Assembly: GCA_942491945.1 (NCBI GenBank)
Contig: CALODD010000026.1
Span: 1-34,471, forward strand
Direction of reading: 5' to 3'
Origin: JAJDYQ01 sp942491945
GTDB taxonomy: Bacteria; Pseudomonadota; Gammaproteobacteria; JAJDYQ01
DNA: 34,471 nucleotides
The notes beneath the pieces were generated by a model, which saw only the letters and a program-made list of their open reading frames with translations, was not told where the DNA came from and did no database searches. Below, one piece after another: positions 1 through 8,425 of the stretch. Numbering within the stretch: the first letter of the stretch is position 1; each line of letters starts with the position of its first letter. The position numbers and the translations under genes are program-made.

Positions 1-1039
1 TTTCTTCTGCGGTACCAACCGTAACCCGCAAACAATTCTCCAGATCAGGATGACCACCGCTAAGATTCTTGATCAACACATTATGCTCTCGTAACTGCTT
101 AAATACAGCCGGCCCATTATTCGAATTCACTCGAAAAAGCAGAAAATTGGCTTCACTCGGCCAAACGCTGATGCCATCAATCTCAGATAGCTCAATGAAA
201 AGCTGTTCACGATCCCTGCGTATCAACTTCGCCTGATCATCGAAAATTGCTTTATTTTCCAGAGCAAACTGAGCTGCTGCCTGTGTCAGAACATTGATGT
301 TGTATGGCAACCTCACCTTCTCCAGCTCATTGATCCATGGCTCACCACCAATAAGATAGCCCAGTCTCAATCCTGCTAGCCCCATCTTGGAAACCGTACG
401 CATAATCAATACATGGTCAAATTCATCGAGTAGCGAATCTGCCTTCATATCTGTGAACGGCGCATAGGCTTCATCAATTATCAGCAGACCGGGACATACT
501 TTAGCAATCGCCCGTAGTGACTCAAGTGGATGGATATTACCGGTTGGATTATTCGGATTAGCGATGAAGACAACCGTCGGCTGACTCTCTACGATCTGAC
601 GAATCGTCCTATCCAGGTCTATTGAAAAGTCATCCGCGTTTAAATCAAGACTTAAATACTCAATACCATTCATCGCAGCAATCATGCGATACATGACAAA
701 GGCTGGATCTAAGGACATAAACGACCGACCTTCACCACCCAATGCCTGCGCCAGCATCAGGATAATTTCATCAGAACCATTACCCAGCAAGAGCCCCTTA
801 TCCTTAGGAATACCCAGCGCCTCGCGCATGATGCCTTTCAGAGAATTAGCAACGGGATCAGGGTAGCGATTGATATCAACCGCTTGCAGAACATCGACCC
901 ATTCCTGCGCCAGAGAATCTGGCAATTGGTAGGGATTTTCCATCGCATCCAGCTTGACCATGCCAGATGCATCACCAACATGATAAGCCGACATGGCCTG
1001 TACGGCTGGGCGCACCCATTTTTTAATTCGATCAGACAA
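1..1039 (-). CDS. hisC: Histidinol-phosphate aminotransferase HisC (3' end cut by window edge)
   Basis: PLP-dependent aminotransferase of histidine biosynthesis that converts imidazole-acetol phosphate and glutamate to histidinol phosphate in the cytoplasm. The minus-strand frame is open for 346 codons to the window edge. It shows the N-terminal substrate segment KLDAMENPYQLP, the cofactor segment NPNNPTGN, the DEAYAPF motif, and the Schiff-base lysine in TVSKMGLAGLRLGY. The last visible residues (LRVTVGTAEE) match the family C-terminus, so only about ten residues are missing. I chose the TTG at 1039, which gives MSDRIKKWVRPAVQAM, because no in-frame ATG lies between it and the hisD stop. A GTG at 1015 is the alternative. 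It follows hisD by 24 bp on the same strand, consistent with a hisG-hisD-hisC operon. Function is well supported; the exact start is not. Confidence 0.93.
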   Translation of the reverse strand, partial: MSDRIKKWVRPAVQAMSAYHVGDASGMVKLDAMENPYQLPDSLAQEWVDVLQAVDINRYPDPVANSLKGIMREALGIPKDKGLLLGNGSDEIILMLAQALGGEGRSFMSLDPAFVMYRMIAAMNGIEYLSLDLNADDFSIDLDRTIRQIVESQPTVVFIANPNNPTGNIHPLESLRAIAKVCPGLLIIDEAYAPFTDMKADSLLDEFDHVLIMRTVSKMGLAGLRLGYLIGGEPWINELEKVRLPYNINVLTQAAAQFALENKAIFDDQAKLIRRDREQLFIELSEIDGISVWPSEANFLLFRVNSNNGPAVFKQLREHNVLIKNLSGGHPDLENCLRVTVGTAEE

Positions 1040-1063
1040 GGTGAACTCGAAGTCTGTACTAAA

Positions 1064-2359
1064 CTAGTCTTCCAGGCGCATTTCGGCAGATCGTGCGTGA
1101 GCCGTCAGTCCCTCACCATGTGCCAATGTGCTGGCGATGCCCGCAAGCTCTTTAGCTCCATCCGGAGAGCAATGAATGATGCTGGAACGCTTCTGAAAGT
1201 CATAAACACCCAGAGGTGATGAAAAGCGTGCTGTTCCCGAAGTCGGCAAGACATGGTTCGGGCCAGCACAGTAGTCACCCAGTACTTCCGTACTAAAGGC
1301 ACCCATAAAGATAGCACCGGCATGACGTATTTTTGGTAACAATGCTTTTGGATCAGCGACCGATAATTCCAGATGCTCTGCTGCAATTTTATTGGTCACT
1401 GCAATCATATCGTCCATATCCTGCGCCAGAATTAATGCGCCACGATCCTGTAACGATTGCTGGATAATTTCTTTGCGTGGCATATCCGGTAATAGTTTTT
1501 CGACACTTGCCTCAACCTGATCCAGATAATCTGCATCAGGGCAAACCAGGATAGATTGTGCCAGCACATCGTGTTCTGCCTGGGAAAATAAATCCATCGC
1601 AACCCAGTCAGGGTTCGTTGTGCCATCACAAACCACCAGAATTTCTGATGGGCCAGCGATCATATCGATACCGACCTGACCGAAGACCTGACGTTTGGCC
1701 AGCGCAACAAAGATATTGCCAGGACCAACAATCTTATCAACGGGCTCAATAGTTTCCGTGCCGTAAGCCAACGCCGCAACCGCCTGAGCGCCACCAATAC
1801 GATAAACTTCGGAGACACCTGCTATCTCTGCAGCAGCCAATACCATGTCATTAATCACACCGTCCGGTGTTGGCACGACCATAACAATACGCTCAACACC
1901 AGCAACATGAGCTGGCATCACGTTCATCAATACAGAAGATGGGTAAGCTGCTGTACCACCAGGCACATAAACACCAACGCTATCCAGCGGCGTTACCTGC
2001 TGACCTAGCACCGTGCCATCAGCCTCGGTATATTCCCAGGAATCCATTTTCTGATGCTCGGCATAGGCACGTACTCGTTCTGCTGCCTGCTTCAATGCAT
2101 CAAGAGTTTCGGGCGCAATATTTTGCATCGCCTGAGCACGCTGCTCCGGGGTGACGATTAATTCGTCGAATGATGTAACACTTAAGCGATCAAGTTTATT
2201 GGTCAGATCAATAACCGCCTGATCACCAGAAGCTCTAACTTGCTGGATGATGTCGTCAACGATTTGCTGGAATTTCTGATTATCCTCTTCTTCACCCTGC
2301 AACAGGCGATCAAGGTCAGCTGTAAAATTAGCGTCAGAAGTATCGAGTCGTTTCAACAT
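1064..2359 (-). CDS. hisD: Histidinol dehydrogenase HisD
   Basis: Zinc- and NAD-dependent enzyme that catalyses the last two steps of histidine biosynthesis, oxidising histidinol to histidine. The 431-residue product has the family landmarks: YVPGGTAAYPSSVLMN, GPGNIFVALAKR, the Zn-ligand segment FSQAEHD, the catalytic Glu-His pair in IAAEHLEL, and GPNHVLPTSGTARFSSPLGV near the C-terminus. The open frame can be extended to a TTG at 2368. I prefer the ATG at 2359 because it gives the normal N-terminus MLKRLDTSD. The gene sits between hisG (27 bp upstream) and hisC (24 bp downstream) on the minus strand, so the three are probably cotranscribed. Length is typical and no key residue is missing. 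Confidence 0.97.
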   Translation of the reverse strand: MLKRLDTSDANFTADLDRLLQGEEEDNQKFQQIVDDIIQQVRASGDQAVIDLTNKLDRLSVTSFDELIVTPEQRAQAMQNIAPETLDALKQAAERVRAYAEHQKMDSWEYTEADGTVLGQQVTPLDSVGVYVPGGTAAYPSSVLMNVMPAHVAGVERIVMVVPTPDGVINDMVLAAAEIAGVSEVYRIGGAQAVAALAYGTETIEPVDKIVGPGNIFVALAKRQVFGQVGIDMIAGPSEILVVCDGTTNPDWVAMDLFSQAEHDVLAQSILVCPDADYLDQVEASVEKLLPDMPRKEIIQQSLQDRGALILAQDMDDMIAVTNKIAAEHLELSVADPKALLPKIRHAGAIFMGAFSTEVLGDYCAGPNHVLPTSGTARFSSPLGVYDFQKRSSIIHCSPDGAKELAGIASTLAHGEGLTAHARSAEMRLED

Positions 2360-2386
2360 AGGAACCAACTAAAAATAGGTTAGAAA

Positions 2387-3037
2387 TCACGCCGCCCTAT
2401 CAATAACAGCGGCAGCAATCTTTTCCATGATGGGTTTAACCAGGCCGGCTTTCATTTTAGTTGAAGCACGGTTTACGATTAATCGAGAACTGATATCCAT
2501 GATGTGGTCTCTGGTCACCAGACCATTGGCTTTAAGTGTATTACCACTTTCAACCACATCAACAATCGCGTCTGCCAGGCCAACTAGCGGTGCCAGCTCC
2601 ATTGACCCATAGAGTTTGACGACTTCAACCTGGCGACCCTGAGAGGCATACCAGTCACGCGTGGTCTGGACGTACTTAGTCGCAATCTTCAGACGCGGCT
2701 TATCCAGATCCGCATCCGGCTTACTTGCCAGCATCAGACGACAACGGGCAATCTGCAAATCGACCATTTCATAGAGATTCGATACATCATTTTCAATCAA
2801 TACATCTTTGCCTGCGACGCCCATATCGGCCGCGCCATAAGAGACAAACGTCGGCACATCAGAGGCACGAATAATCAGGATGCGAACATCAGGATGTGTG
2901 GTATCAAAAATCAGTTTACGACTGTCTTCGGGTGCTTCCAGTAATTCAATACCAGCGGCAGCCAGCAACGGAATACTGTCCGTCAGGATACGCCCTTTCG
3001 ATAGCGCAATCGTCAGCTTGTTGGTTTCGATCGACAT
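2387..3037 (-). CDS. hisG: ATP phosphoribosyltransferase HisG, short form
   Basis: First enzyme of histidine biosynthesis; it condenses ATP with PRPP. At 216 residues it is the short form, which lacks the C-terminal regulatory domain of the roughly 300-residue long form. Visible features are the N-terminal LTIALSKGRI, the periplasmic-binding-like core with RASDVPTFVSYGAADMGVAGKD, and the PRPP-binding loop around DAIVDVVESGNTLKANGL. Short HisG normally works as an octamer with the HisRS-like regulatory subunit HisZ. No hisZ is in this window, so it should lie elsewhere. The ATG at 3037 has no obvious Shine-Dalgarno sequence. The gene follows murA after a 93-bp gap holding a possible terminator, so it may have its own promoter. 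Confidence 0.96.
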   Translation of the reverse strand: MSIETNKLTIALSKGRILTDSIPLLAAAGIELLEAPEDSRKLIFDTTHPDVRILIIRASDVPTFVSYGAADMGVAGKDVLIENDVSNLYEMVDLQIARCRLMLASKPDADLDKPRLKIATKYVQTTRDWYASQGRQVEVVKLYGSMELAPLVGLADAIVDVVESGNTLKANGLVTRDHIMDISSRLIVNRASTKMKAGLVKPIMEKIAAAVIDRAA

Positions 3038-3092
3038 AGGGGCGCGAGTTTACATGATCAAATATGAAATAGGGATGAAAATACGCAGGAAA

Positions 3093-3123
3093 ATAAGGAG
3101 CAACCAACCTGTTAACAGGCTCC
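3093..3123 (-). terminator. Possible Rho-independent terminator after murA
   Basis: Read on the minus strand, the segment just after the murA stop has a GGAGC...GCTCC stem. Its loop contains the self-complementary CCTGTTAACAGG, and a short T-rich tract (TTATTTT) follows. The stem is short and the T-run is interrupted, so this is only a candidate. It would separate murA from hisG. Confidence 0.35.
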
Positions 3124-3130
3124 AGGGGGA

Positions 3131-4389
3131 TTACGAGGTAATGCGACGAATATTGGCACCTAGCTGCGCTAATTTTTCTTCGATACATTCATAACCACGA
3201 TCAATATGATAGATGCGATCTACTATGGTCTCACCATCTGCAACCAGACCAGCCAGTACGAGGCTTGCTGAAGCACGCAAGTCAGTCGCCATCACCGGCG
3301 CTCCAATAAGTCCTTCAACGCCCTTGCTGATCGCTGTATTGCCTTCTAGCTGAATATCCGCGCCCATGCGTGACATTTCTGGCACATGCATGAAGCGATT
3401 TTCGAATACCGTTTCACTAATCGTCCCCACACCTTCAGCAACCGCATTCAGAGCCGTAAACTGCGCCTGCATATCGGTTGGAAACCCCGGGTACGGCGAG
3501 TTTTAATATCAACCGCCTTTGGCCTTCGGCCTTCCATATCCAGCTCGATCCAGTCATCGCCACAGGTTATTTTTGCGCCTGCTTCGGTTAACTTGGCCAG
3601 TACGGCATCAATAATGCCTGGCTGAGTGTCTTTGAGTTTAACTCTGCCGCCAGTAATCGCTGCAGCAGTCAGGAAAGTACCTGTCTCTATTCGGTCAGGT
3701 AGTACCGTATGATTCGTGCCAGATAGTTTTTCAACGCCTTCAATTTCGATACGGTCAGTACCCGCGCCTTCAATTTTTGCCCCCATGCTAATCAGGCAAT
3801 TCGCCAAATCGACCACTTCGGGCTCTCGGGCTGAGTTTTCTAATATGGTTTTACCCTCTGCCAGACATGCCGCCATCATGAGATTTTCAGTACCCGTCAC
3901 TGTGACAATATCCATCACGATGGTGGCGCCCTTCAGACGATCTGCTTTGGCATGGATATAACCGTTTTCAACCGTCACCTCAGCACCGAGTAATTCCAGG
4001 CCATGGGTATGAATGTTCACTGGGCGAGAGCCTATCGCACAACCACCAGGCAACGACACATAGGCTTCACCAAAGTGTGCCACTAACGGGCCCAATACCA
4101 GAATCGATGCCCGCATGGTTTTAACCAGTTCGTAGGGGGCGGTATATGTCGACAAGGTTGAGCTATCGACCGTGATGCCCATCTTTTCATTAATGGTGAC
4201 ACTAGCTCCCATTTCACCCAGAAGAGACACCAGTGTCGTCACATCATGCAGATGCGGCACATTACAGATGGTCACTTCATCATTGGTTAAGAGAGTTGCC
4301 GCCAGAATCGGTAATACGGCATTTTTTGAACCCGAAATGCGAATTTCACCCTCTAGCGGGTGACCGCCATTAATCAGCAATTTATTCAC
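3131..4389 (-). pseudogene. murA: UDP-N-acetylglucosamine 1-carboxyvinyltransferase MurA, with a one-base frameshift
   Basis: MurA transfers enolpyruvate from PEP to UDP-GlcNAc, the first committed step of peptidoglycan synthesis. Two overlapping frames encode it. Codons 1-297 run from a GTG at 4389 to 3499, and the rest continues in another frame from 3498 to 3131. The first part ends normally with KAVDIKT, then reads RRTRGFQP where the family has APYPGFPTD. Inserting one base at about 3498/3499 restores that motif and gives exactly 419 residues, the length of E. coli MurA. The catalytic Cys117 (in LPGGCAIGSRP) and Lys22 (in GSKNAV) are present. The start is 5 bp after the mlaC stop, implying coupling. 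MurA is normally essential, so a sequence error or a second copy elsewhere is more likely than true loss. Confidence 0.93.
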
Positions 4390-4394
4390 GCGAG

Positions 4395-5066
4395 TTACTT
4401 GGCTTTTTCAGCGACGTCGACAGCAGTCGTTTTCGGCTTATTATGCTCTGCTAATGAGTCGAGCAAGCCATCCATGCCACCCTTACGTATCTGGCCGGCA
4501 AAGCTGGCACGGTAGTTGGTTACCAGGCTGATACCGCCAATCGCGACATCAAAAATACGCCAGACATCACCTGTACGATACATGCGATAGGCCACTGACA
4601 CAGGGTCTGCGCCTTTCTGGCGAATCTCTGTTGGCACAATTGCAACATCTGGGTTGGACGATACCTTTGTCGGCATAAAGGCAATTTCTTCCTCAGACGA
4701 GTATTCAGACAAAGCCGTCGCGTAAGTACCCACTAATAACTGTTTAAACTCGCTCAAAAAGCGTTTTTGCTGTTCCTTGGTCGCATTTTTCCAGTAGTTT
4801 CCCAGAACAAAGTAGGACATTTTATCAAAATCAAAATGCGGCAGAATATGCGCCTCGACCAGACCATAGACACGATCGGGATTGTTTTTGATTGATTCCG
4901 CTTCTCGCTCCAGAACAGCAATCACTTCATCAGCTGCTGTTTTAACAACTTCATGAGCTTCCATCTCACTGGCATGCACAGGAACAATCAGGGCAAGCGC
5001 AAAAATAAGTGCGGGAACCACTTTTCGGGAATACACGGCTACTATCTGAATTATTGAAAACTGCAT
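4395..5066 (-). CDS. mlaC: MlaC/Ttg2D-family periplasmic phospholipid-binding protein
   Basis: MlaC shuttles phospholipids through the periplasm between the outer-membrane MlaA complex and the inner-membrane MlaFEDB transporter. The 223-residue product starts with a basic, hydrophobic signal peptide (cleavage probably near residues 31-33, after VPVHA). It then shows typical family segments: ILPHFDFDKMSYFVLGNYW, a QQKRFLSEFKQLL region, and a C-terminal VWRIFDVAIGGISLVTNYR. The C-terminal tail is low-complexity and lysine-rich. In most gammaproteobacteria mlaC sits within mlaFEDCB-ibaG-murA. Here murA follows directly after 5 bp, without mlaB or ibaG between, and the upstream gene is not mlaD. 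The rest of the system must be elsewhere or absent. The ATG at 5066 is used, with a weak upstream AGG. Confidence 0.9.
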   Translation of the reverse strand: MQFSIIQIVAVYSRKVVPALIFALALIVPVHASEMEAHEVVKTAADEVIAVLEREAESIKNNPDRVYGLVEAHILPHFDFDKMSYFVLGNYWKNATKEQQKRFLSEFKQLLVGTYATALSEYSSEEEIAFMPTKVSSNPDVAIVPTEIRQKGADPVSVAYRMYRTGDVWRIFDVAIGGISLVTNYRASFAGQIRKGGMDGLLDSLAEHNKPKTTAVDVAEKAK

Positions 5067-5228
5067 ATGATTTACCTGAACCTTAATGCTTAACTTCTTT
5101 AGACCATTCTAACCAGCGGGGTTCAATTACGTCTGAACGACGCATCCCAACGGGCGAAGTTGCGCAATCTACCACACTTTATATATGCCTGCGATGCCGA
5201 ACACCGTCATTACGACAATGATGATATT

Positions 5229-5828
5229 TTAGCCACCCAGCAAGGTAATCATTGTGCGTAGATTCTGTAATTTTGCCACTGAATCATGACCATTTATGGC
5301 AATCACACAAATATTATGTTCTTTCACCATCTCGTCCTGTAATGCTTTACCAAGCGCGGCAGCTATCTCTCGGTCAGCCGCTGACAGATCAACCAGTATC
5401 AACCATGATGCTCTCCCATGAGCAGCCGGGATTAATCGACATGGCTGTTCTGGATCGCTACCACCTACAGCAATCGGTAATGCCTGCGCATGGTCACCCA
5501 ATGACTGAATCTCCCACTGTCCCTGCAACCAGATACCTGCCGGCTTAATTTCAACCTCAGATAGAGCCTCAATCCAATGCTCAATATCGCTGACGCCCTG
5601 ACTACTGGCATTAAATCGTAGTATCGGATGGAAGCGTTCATGACAGTCTTCCAGTTGTTCCACAATATTTTCCATCTCCTCTGTATTTATGTCGGTATCG
5701 ATGACTACGGTTGAGAATTCATTAGCGAAATAACCAAGCTGCCAGTCCTCCGGCATATCCTCCGGATAGTATTCGTCATTCCAGGCTTCATATCGCCAGT
5801 CAATCGCACCAGTTAAAACTCTTGCCAT
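5229..5828 (-). CDS. Uncharacterised protein with a DUF72-like N-terminus
   Basis: I do not recognise a function. The product is 199 residues, acidic and soluble, with no signal peptide or membrane segment. Its N-terminus (TGAIDWRYEAWNDEYYPEDM, then DWQLGYFANEFSTVVID) resembles the start of DUF72 TIM-barrel-like proteins (GxSxWxYxxWxxxFYP...LxxYAxxFxTVEIN). The protein is shorter than that family, and the characteristic C-terminal half is not obvious. The open frame extends to 5855. I chose the ATG at 5828 because an AAGGAG sits 5 bases upstream of it. It diverges from the antiporter gene across about 60 bp, and lies upstream of mlaC on the same strand with a 162-bp gap. The DUF72 link is a pattern resemblance only. 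Confidence 0.7.
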   Translation of the reverse strand: MARVLTGAIDWRYEAWNDEYYPEDMPEDWQLGYFANEFSTVVIDTDINTEEMENIVEQLEDCHERFHPILRFNASSQGVSDIEHWIEALSEVEIKPAGIWLQGQWEIQSLGDHAQALPIAVGGSDPEQPCRLIPAAHGRASWLILVDLSAADREIAAALGKALQDEMVKEHNICVIAINGHDSVAKLQNLRTMITLLGG

Positions 5829-5887
5829 CGGGACTCCTTTTCCTATTGAGCTCATGTAGAATGCCTGCCCGAGTTACCGGGGGTTTC

Positions 5888-6859
5888 ATGTTACTTTCTA
5901 TTCTCGCAGTGATTGGCGGCCTTGTGCTACTGGTTTACGGCGCTGATCGTTTCGTCTATGGCGCTGCTGGCACCGCCAATGCACTGGGTGTATCACCATT
6001 AATCATTGGCCTGACTGTTGTCGGCTTCGGTACCAGCGCGCCCGAAATGCTGGTGTCTGGCACCGCCGCATTACAGGGCAACCCAGGACTGGGCTTTGGT
6101 AATGCGATTGGCTCCAATATCACCAATATTGTTCTGGTACTGGGTTTAACCGCGCTCATCATGCCGCTCAAGGTCGATAGCCAGACACTGAAACGTGAAT
6201 TTCCGATACTCATTCTTATTTCTTTCATGACATTTGGGCTAGTCGTCGATGGTGAGATTAGTCAGATCGACAGCGCATTTCTGATATTCAGTATGTTTGT
6301 CATTCTTGGTCTACTCGGCTACCTGGCAACCCACAAAAAACAGGGTGACCCCATTGAAGCAGAGTTTGACTGCGAAATTCCACATAATGTCAGCGTCAAA
6401 AAAGGTATGTTGTGGCTTTTCATCGGCCTCGTCTTGCTAGTTGGCAGCTCTAAGATACTCGTCTGGGGTGCCGTGAATATCGCCCAAGCCTATGGTATCA
6501 GTGACCTTATTATCGGTTTAACGATTATTGCGATTGGCACTAGTCTGCCAGAACTTGCCGCTTCACTCATGAGTGCCATCAAGAAAGAACACGACCTGAT
6601 TATCGGCAATATCATCGGCTCAAATATGTTCAACCTGCTAGCCGTCATTGGTATCGCTGGCAGTATCCAGCCCGGTGAGTTCCCTGCCGAAGCACTCGTA
6701 CGTGATATGCCAATCATGCTGGGGTTAACCATCCTGCTATTTCTCATGGCCTATGGCTGGCGTGGTACAGCTCGAATAACACGACTTGAAGGCGGTTTAT
6801 TGTTTGCAGGTTTTGTAGCCTATGAATACTTCCTCTACACTGTCAGCGTCGCGGCTTAA
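5888..6859 (+). CDS. yrbG: CaCA-family calcium/sodium antiporter, YrbG-like
   Basis: Inner-membrane cation/Ca2+ exchanger-family protein. The 323-residue product has about ten hydrophobic segments and the two internally repeated alpha motifs of the family: GFGTSAPEMLVS (about residues 47-58) and AIGTSLPELAAS (about 216-227). Each is followed by a GNxIGSN segment. The open frame extends back to a TTG at 5822. The ATG at 5888 gives an N-terminus (MLLSILAVIGGLVLLVYGAD) that lines up with E. coli YrbG in sequence and length, and a G-rich stretch lies 5 bases upstream. Ion specificity in vivo is uncertain for this family. It heads the plus-strand block and precedes kdsD by 20 bp, as in E. coli. 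Confidence 0.93.
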   Translation: MLLSILAVIGGLVLLVYGADRFVYGAAGTANALGVSPLIIGLTVVGFGTSAPEMLVSGTAALQGNPGLGFGNAIGSNITNIVLVLGLTALIMPLKVDSQTLKREFPILILISFMTFGLVVDGEISQIDSAFLIFSMFVILGLLGYLATHKKQGDPIEAEFDCEIPHNVSVKKGMLWLFIGLVLLVGSSKILVWGAVNIAQAYGISDLIIGLTIIAIGTSLPELAASLMSAIKKEHDLIIGNIIGSNMFNLLAVIGIAGSIQPGEFPAEALVRDMPIMLGLTILLFLMAYGWRGTARITRLEGGLLFAGFVAYEYFLYTVSVAA

Positions 6860-6879
6860 GATTATTAAGTAATAGTTAT

Positions 6880-7851
6880 ATGTCACCGAGCACAATAAAA
6901 GAAATAGCTTCAGCAGTTTTAACGACCGAAGCAAAATCGATTACGGACTTATTAGACCGTATTGATGATGATTTTGTTAAAGCCTGCAAGATCATGATGG
7001 GCTGCACAGGCCGCGTAGTCGTCACAGGCATGGGAAAATCGGGGCATATCGGCAGCAAAATTGCAGCCACGTTAGCCAGCACAGGTACACCCGCATTTTT
7101 TGTACACCCCGGTGAGGCCAGTCATGGTGATCTCGGTATGATTACCGCACAGGATGTTGTTCTGGCGCTGTCTAATTCTGGATCGACGGATGAAATCATT
7201 AGCATCGTGCCAATCATTAAGCGGCTCGGTGTACCTTTGATCGCGATGACCGGCGATGCAGACTCTGTACTTGCCAATGAGGCGAATGTACATCTGGACA
7301 TCAGTGTTGAAAAAGAAGCCTGCCCTTTAGGGCTAGCCCCAACGGCAAGCACAACCGCAACCTTAGCAATGGGTGACGCACTCGCGGTTGCCATTCTGGA
7401 CAGTAAAGGTTTTACAGAGCAGGACTTTGCCCGCTCTCATCCTGGTGGCCGCCTGGGACGCCGACTGCTGCTGCATGTTGCTGATATTATGCAAACTGGA
7501 GACAGCATTCCGAAGGTTTCACCTGACGTCACTCTTAGTCAGGCTGTTATGGAAATTACCCGGGCAGGCATTGGCATGACCGCGATTGTCGATGAAACCG
7601 ACCATGTGATTGGGATTTTTACCGACGGTGATTTACGTCGTCACCTTGACGATCAGATCGATCCACATACGACGCCGATCGCTGACATCATGACGCGTAG
7701 CTGTACCACCATTAGCTCAGAAATACTTGCTGCAGAAAGTCTGCAGATCATGCAGGACAAGAGCATCAACGCACTATTAGTTGTCGATGAAGAACAACGT
7801 GTGATTGGCGCCTTAAATATGCATACCCTGCTTCGAGCGGGCGTTGCGTAA
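6880..7851 (+). CDS. kdsD: Arabinose-5-phosphate isomerase KdsD
   Basis: Converts ribulose 5-phosphate to arabinose 5-phosphate, the precursor of the LPS inner-core sugar KDO. The 323-residue product has an N-terminal SIS sugar-isomerase domain (about residues 35-185), with VTGMGKSGHIGSKIAATLAS, HPGEASHGDLG and LSNSGSTDEI. A SHPGGRLGRRLL linker follows, then two CBS domains (about 205-265 and 272-323; note GIFTDGDLRRHLD in the first). Length and architecture are those of E. coli KdsD. It lies 20 bp after yrbG and 28 bp before the chosen kdsC start, in the conserved KDO/LPS export order. No strong Shine-Dalgarno is seen before the ATG at 6880. Confidence 0.97.
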   Translation: MSPSTIKEIASAVLTTEAKSITDLLDRIDDDFVKACKIMMGCTGRVVVTGMGKSGHIGSKIAATLASTGTPAFFVHPGEASHGDLGMITAQDVVLALSNSGSTDEIISIVPIIKRLGVPLIAMTGDADSVLANEANVHLDISVEKEACPLGLAPTASTTATLAMGDALAVAILDSKGFTEQDFARSHPGGRLGRRLLLHVADIMQTGDSIPKVSPDVTLSQAVMEITRAGIGMTAIVDETDHVIGIFTDGDLRRHLDDQIDPHTTPIADIMTRSCTTISSEILAAESLQIMQDKSINALLVVDEEQRVIGALNMHTLLRAGVA

Positions 7852-7879
7852 TAATAAAATAGATAACCATAGAGACCCC

Positions 7880-8425
7880 ATGAGTATAGATATTTCACAG
7901 GATGCACTCGAACGTGCAAAGAAAATTAAACTCGTTGGCTTCGATGTCGACGGCGTGCTGACCGATGGCGGCCTGTTTTTTGGTGACGATGGCCAGGAAT
8001 ATAAGTCCTTTAACTCCCAGGATGGCCACGGAATTAAGATGCTACATAACAATAGTATCCAGACCGCAATTATTACCGGCCGTACTTCCGAAGTCGTGAA
8101 ATATCGTGCAACAAATCTGGGTATCGATATCATCTATCAGGGGCAACACGATAAGTCTGCGGCTCTCGACGAACTATCGAAGGAAACAGGTCTTGCTCTT
8201 GATGAAATCGCCTATGTAGGTGATGACGTAGTTGACTTACCAGTATTACTTCGAGTCGGTCTGGCAATTGCCGTCAGTAATGCACACCCGCTTGTCAGTG
8301 AACACTGCCATTGGTGTACACCACGTTCAGGTGGACATGGAGCTGGCCGTGATGTGTGTGAAATGATACTCGACGCACATGGCCTGCTCGAACAAGAGCT
8401 GCAGAAATATCTGACGGTACAGTGA
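7880..8425 (+). CDS. kdsC: 3-deoxy-D-manno-octulosonate 8-phosphate phosphatase KdsC
   Basis: HAD-superfamily phosphatase that releases KDO from KDO 8-phosphate. The 181-residue product has the catalytic HAD motif GFDVDGVLTDG (nucleophile Asp22, acid/base Asp24), the TGRTSEVVKYRATNLGI segment, a conserved KSAALDEL lysine region, and the Mg-binding YVGDDVVDLPVL motif. It is the small, cap-less tetrameric type. An upstream in-frame TTG at 7844 would overlap kdsD. I chose the ATG at 7880 because MSIDISQDALERAKKIKLV has the normal spacing to the HAD motif and a purine-rich AGAGA lies upstream. Its TGA overlaps the GTG start of lptC, so the two are translationally coupled. Confidence 0.97.
   Translation: MSIDISQDALERAKKIKLVGFDVDGVLTDGGLFFGDDGQEYKSFNSQDGHGIKMLHNNSIQTAIITGRTSEVVKYRATNLGIDIIYQGQHDKSAALDELSKETGLALDEIAYVGDDVVDLPVLLRVGLAIAVSNAHPLVSEHCHWCTPRSGGHGAGRDVCEMILDAHGLLEQELQKYLTVQ

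Noticed and set aside
884..1219. A 111-codon plus-strand open frame at the hisC/hisD junction
   Set aside because: Antisense to the hisC start and hisD end, which are both well-conserved genes; no family resemblance.
5822..5887. Upstream starts for the antiporter (TTG at 5822, ATG at 5861)
   Set aside because: They add residues not seen in YrbG relatives and overlap the divergent gene's start region; the ATG at 5888 aligns with the family N-terminus.
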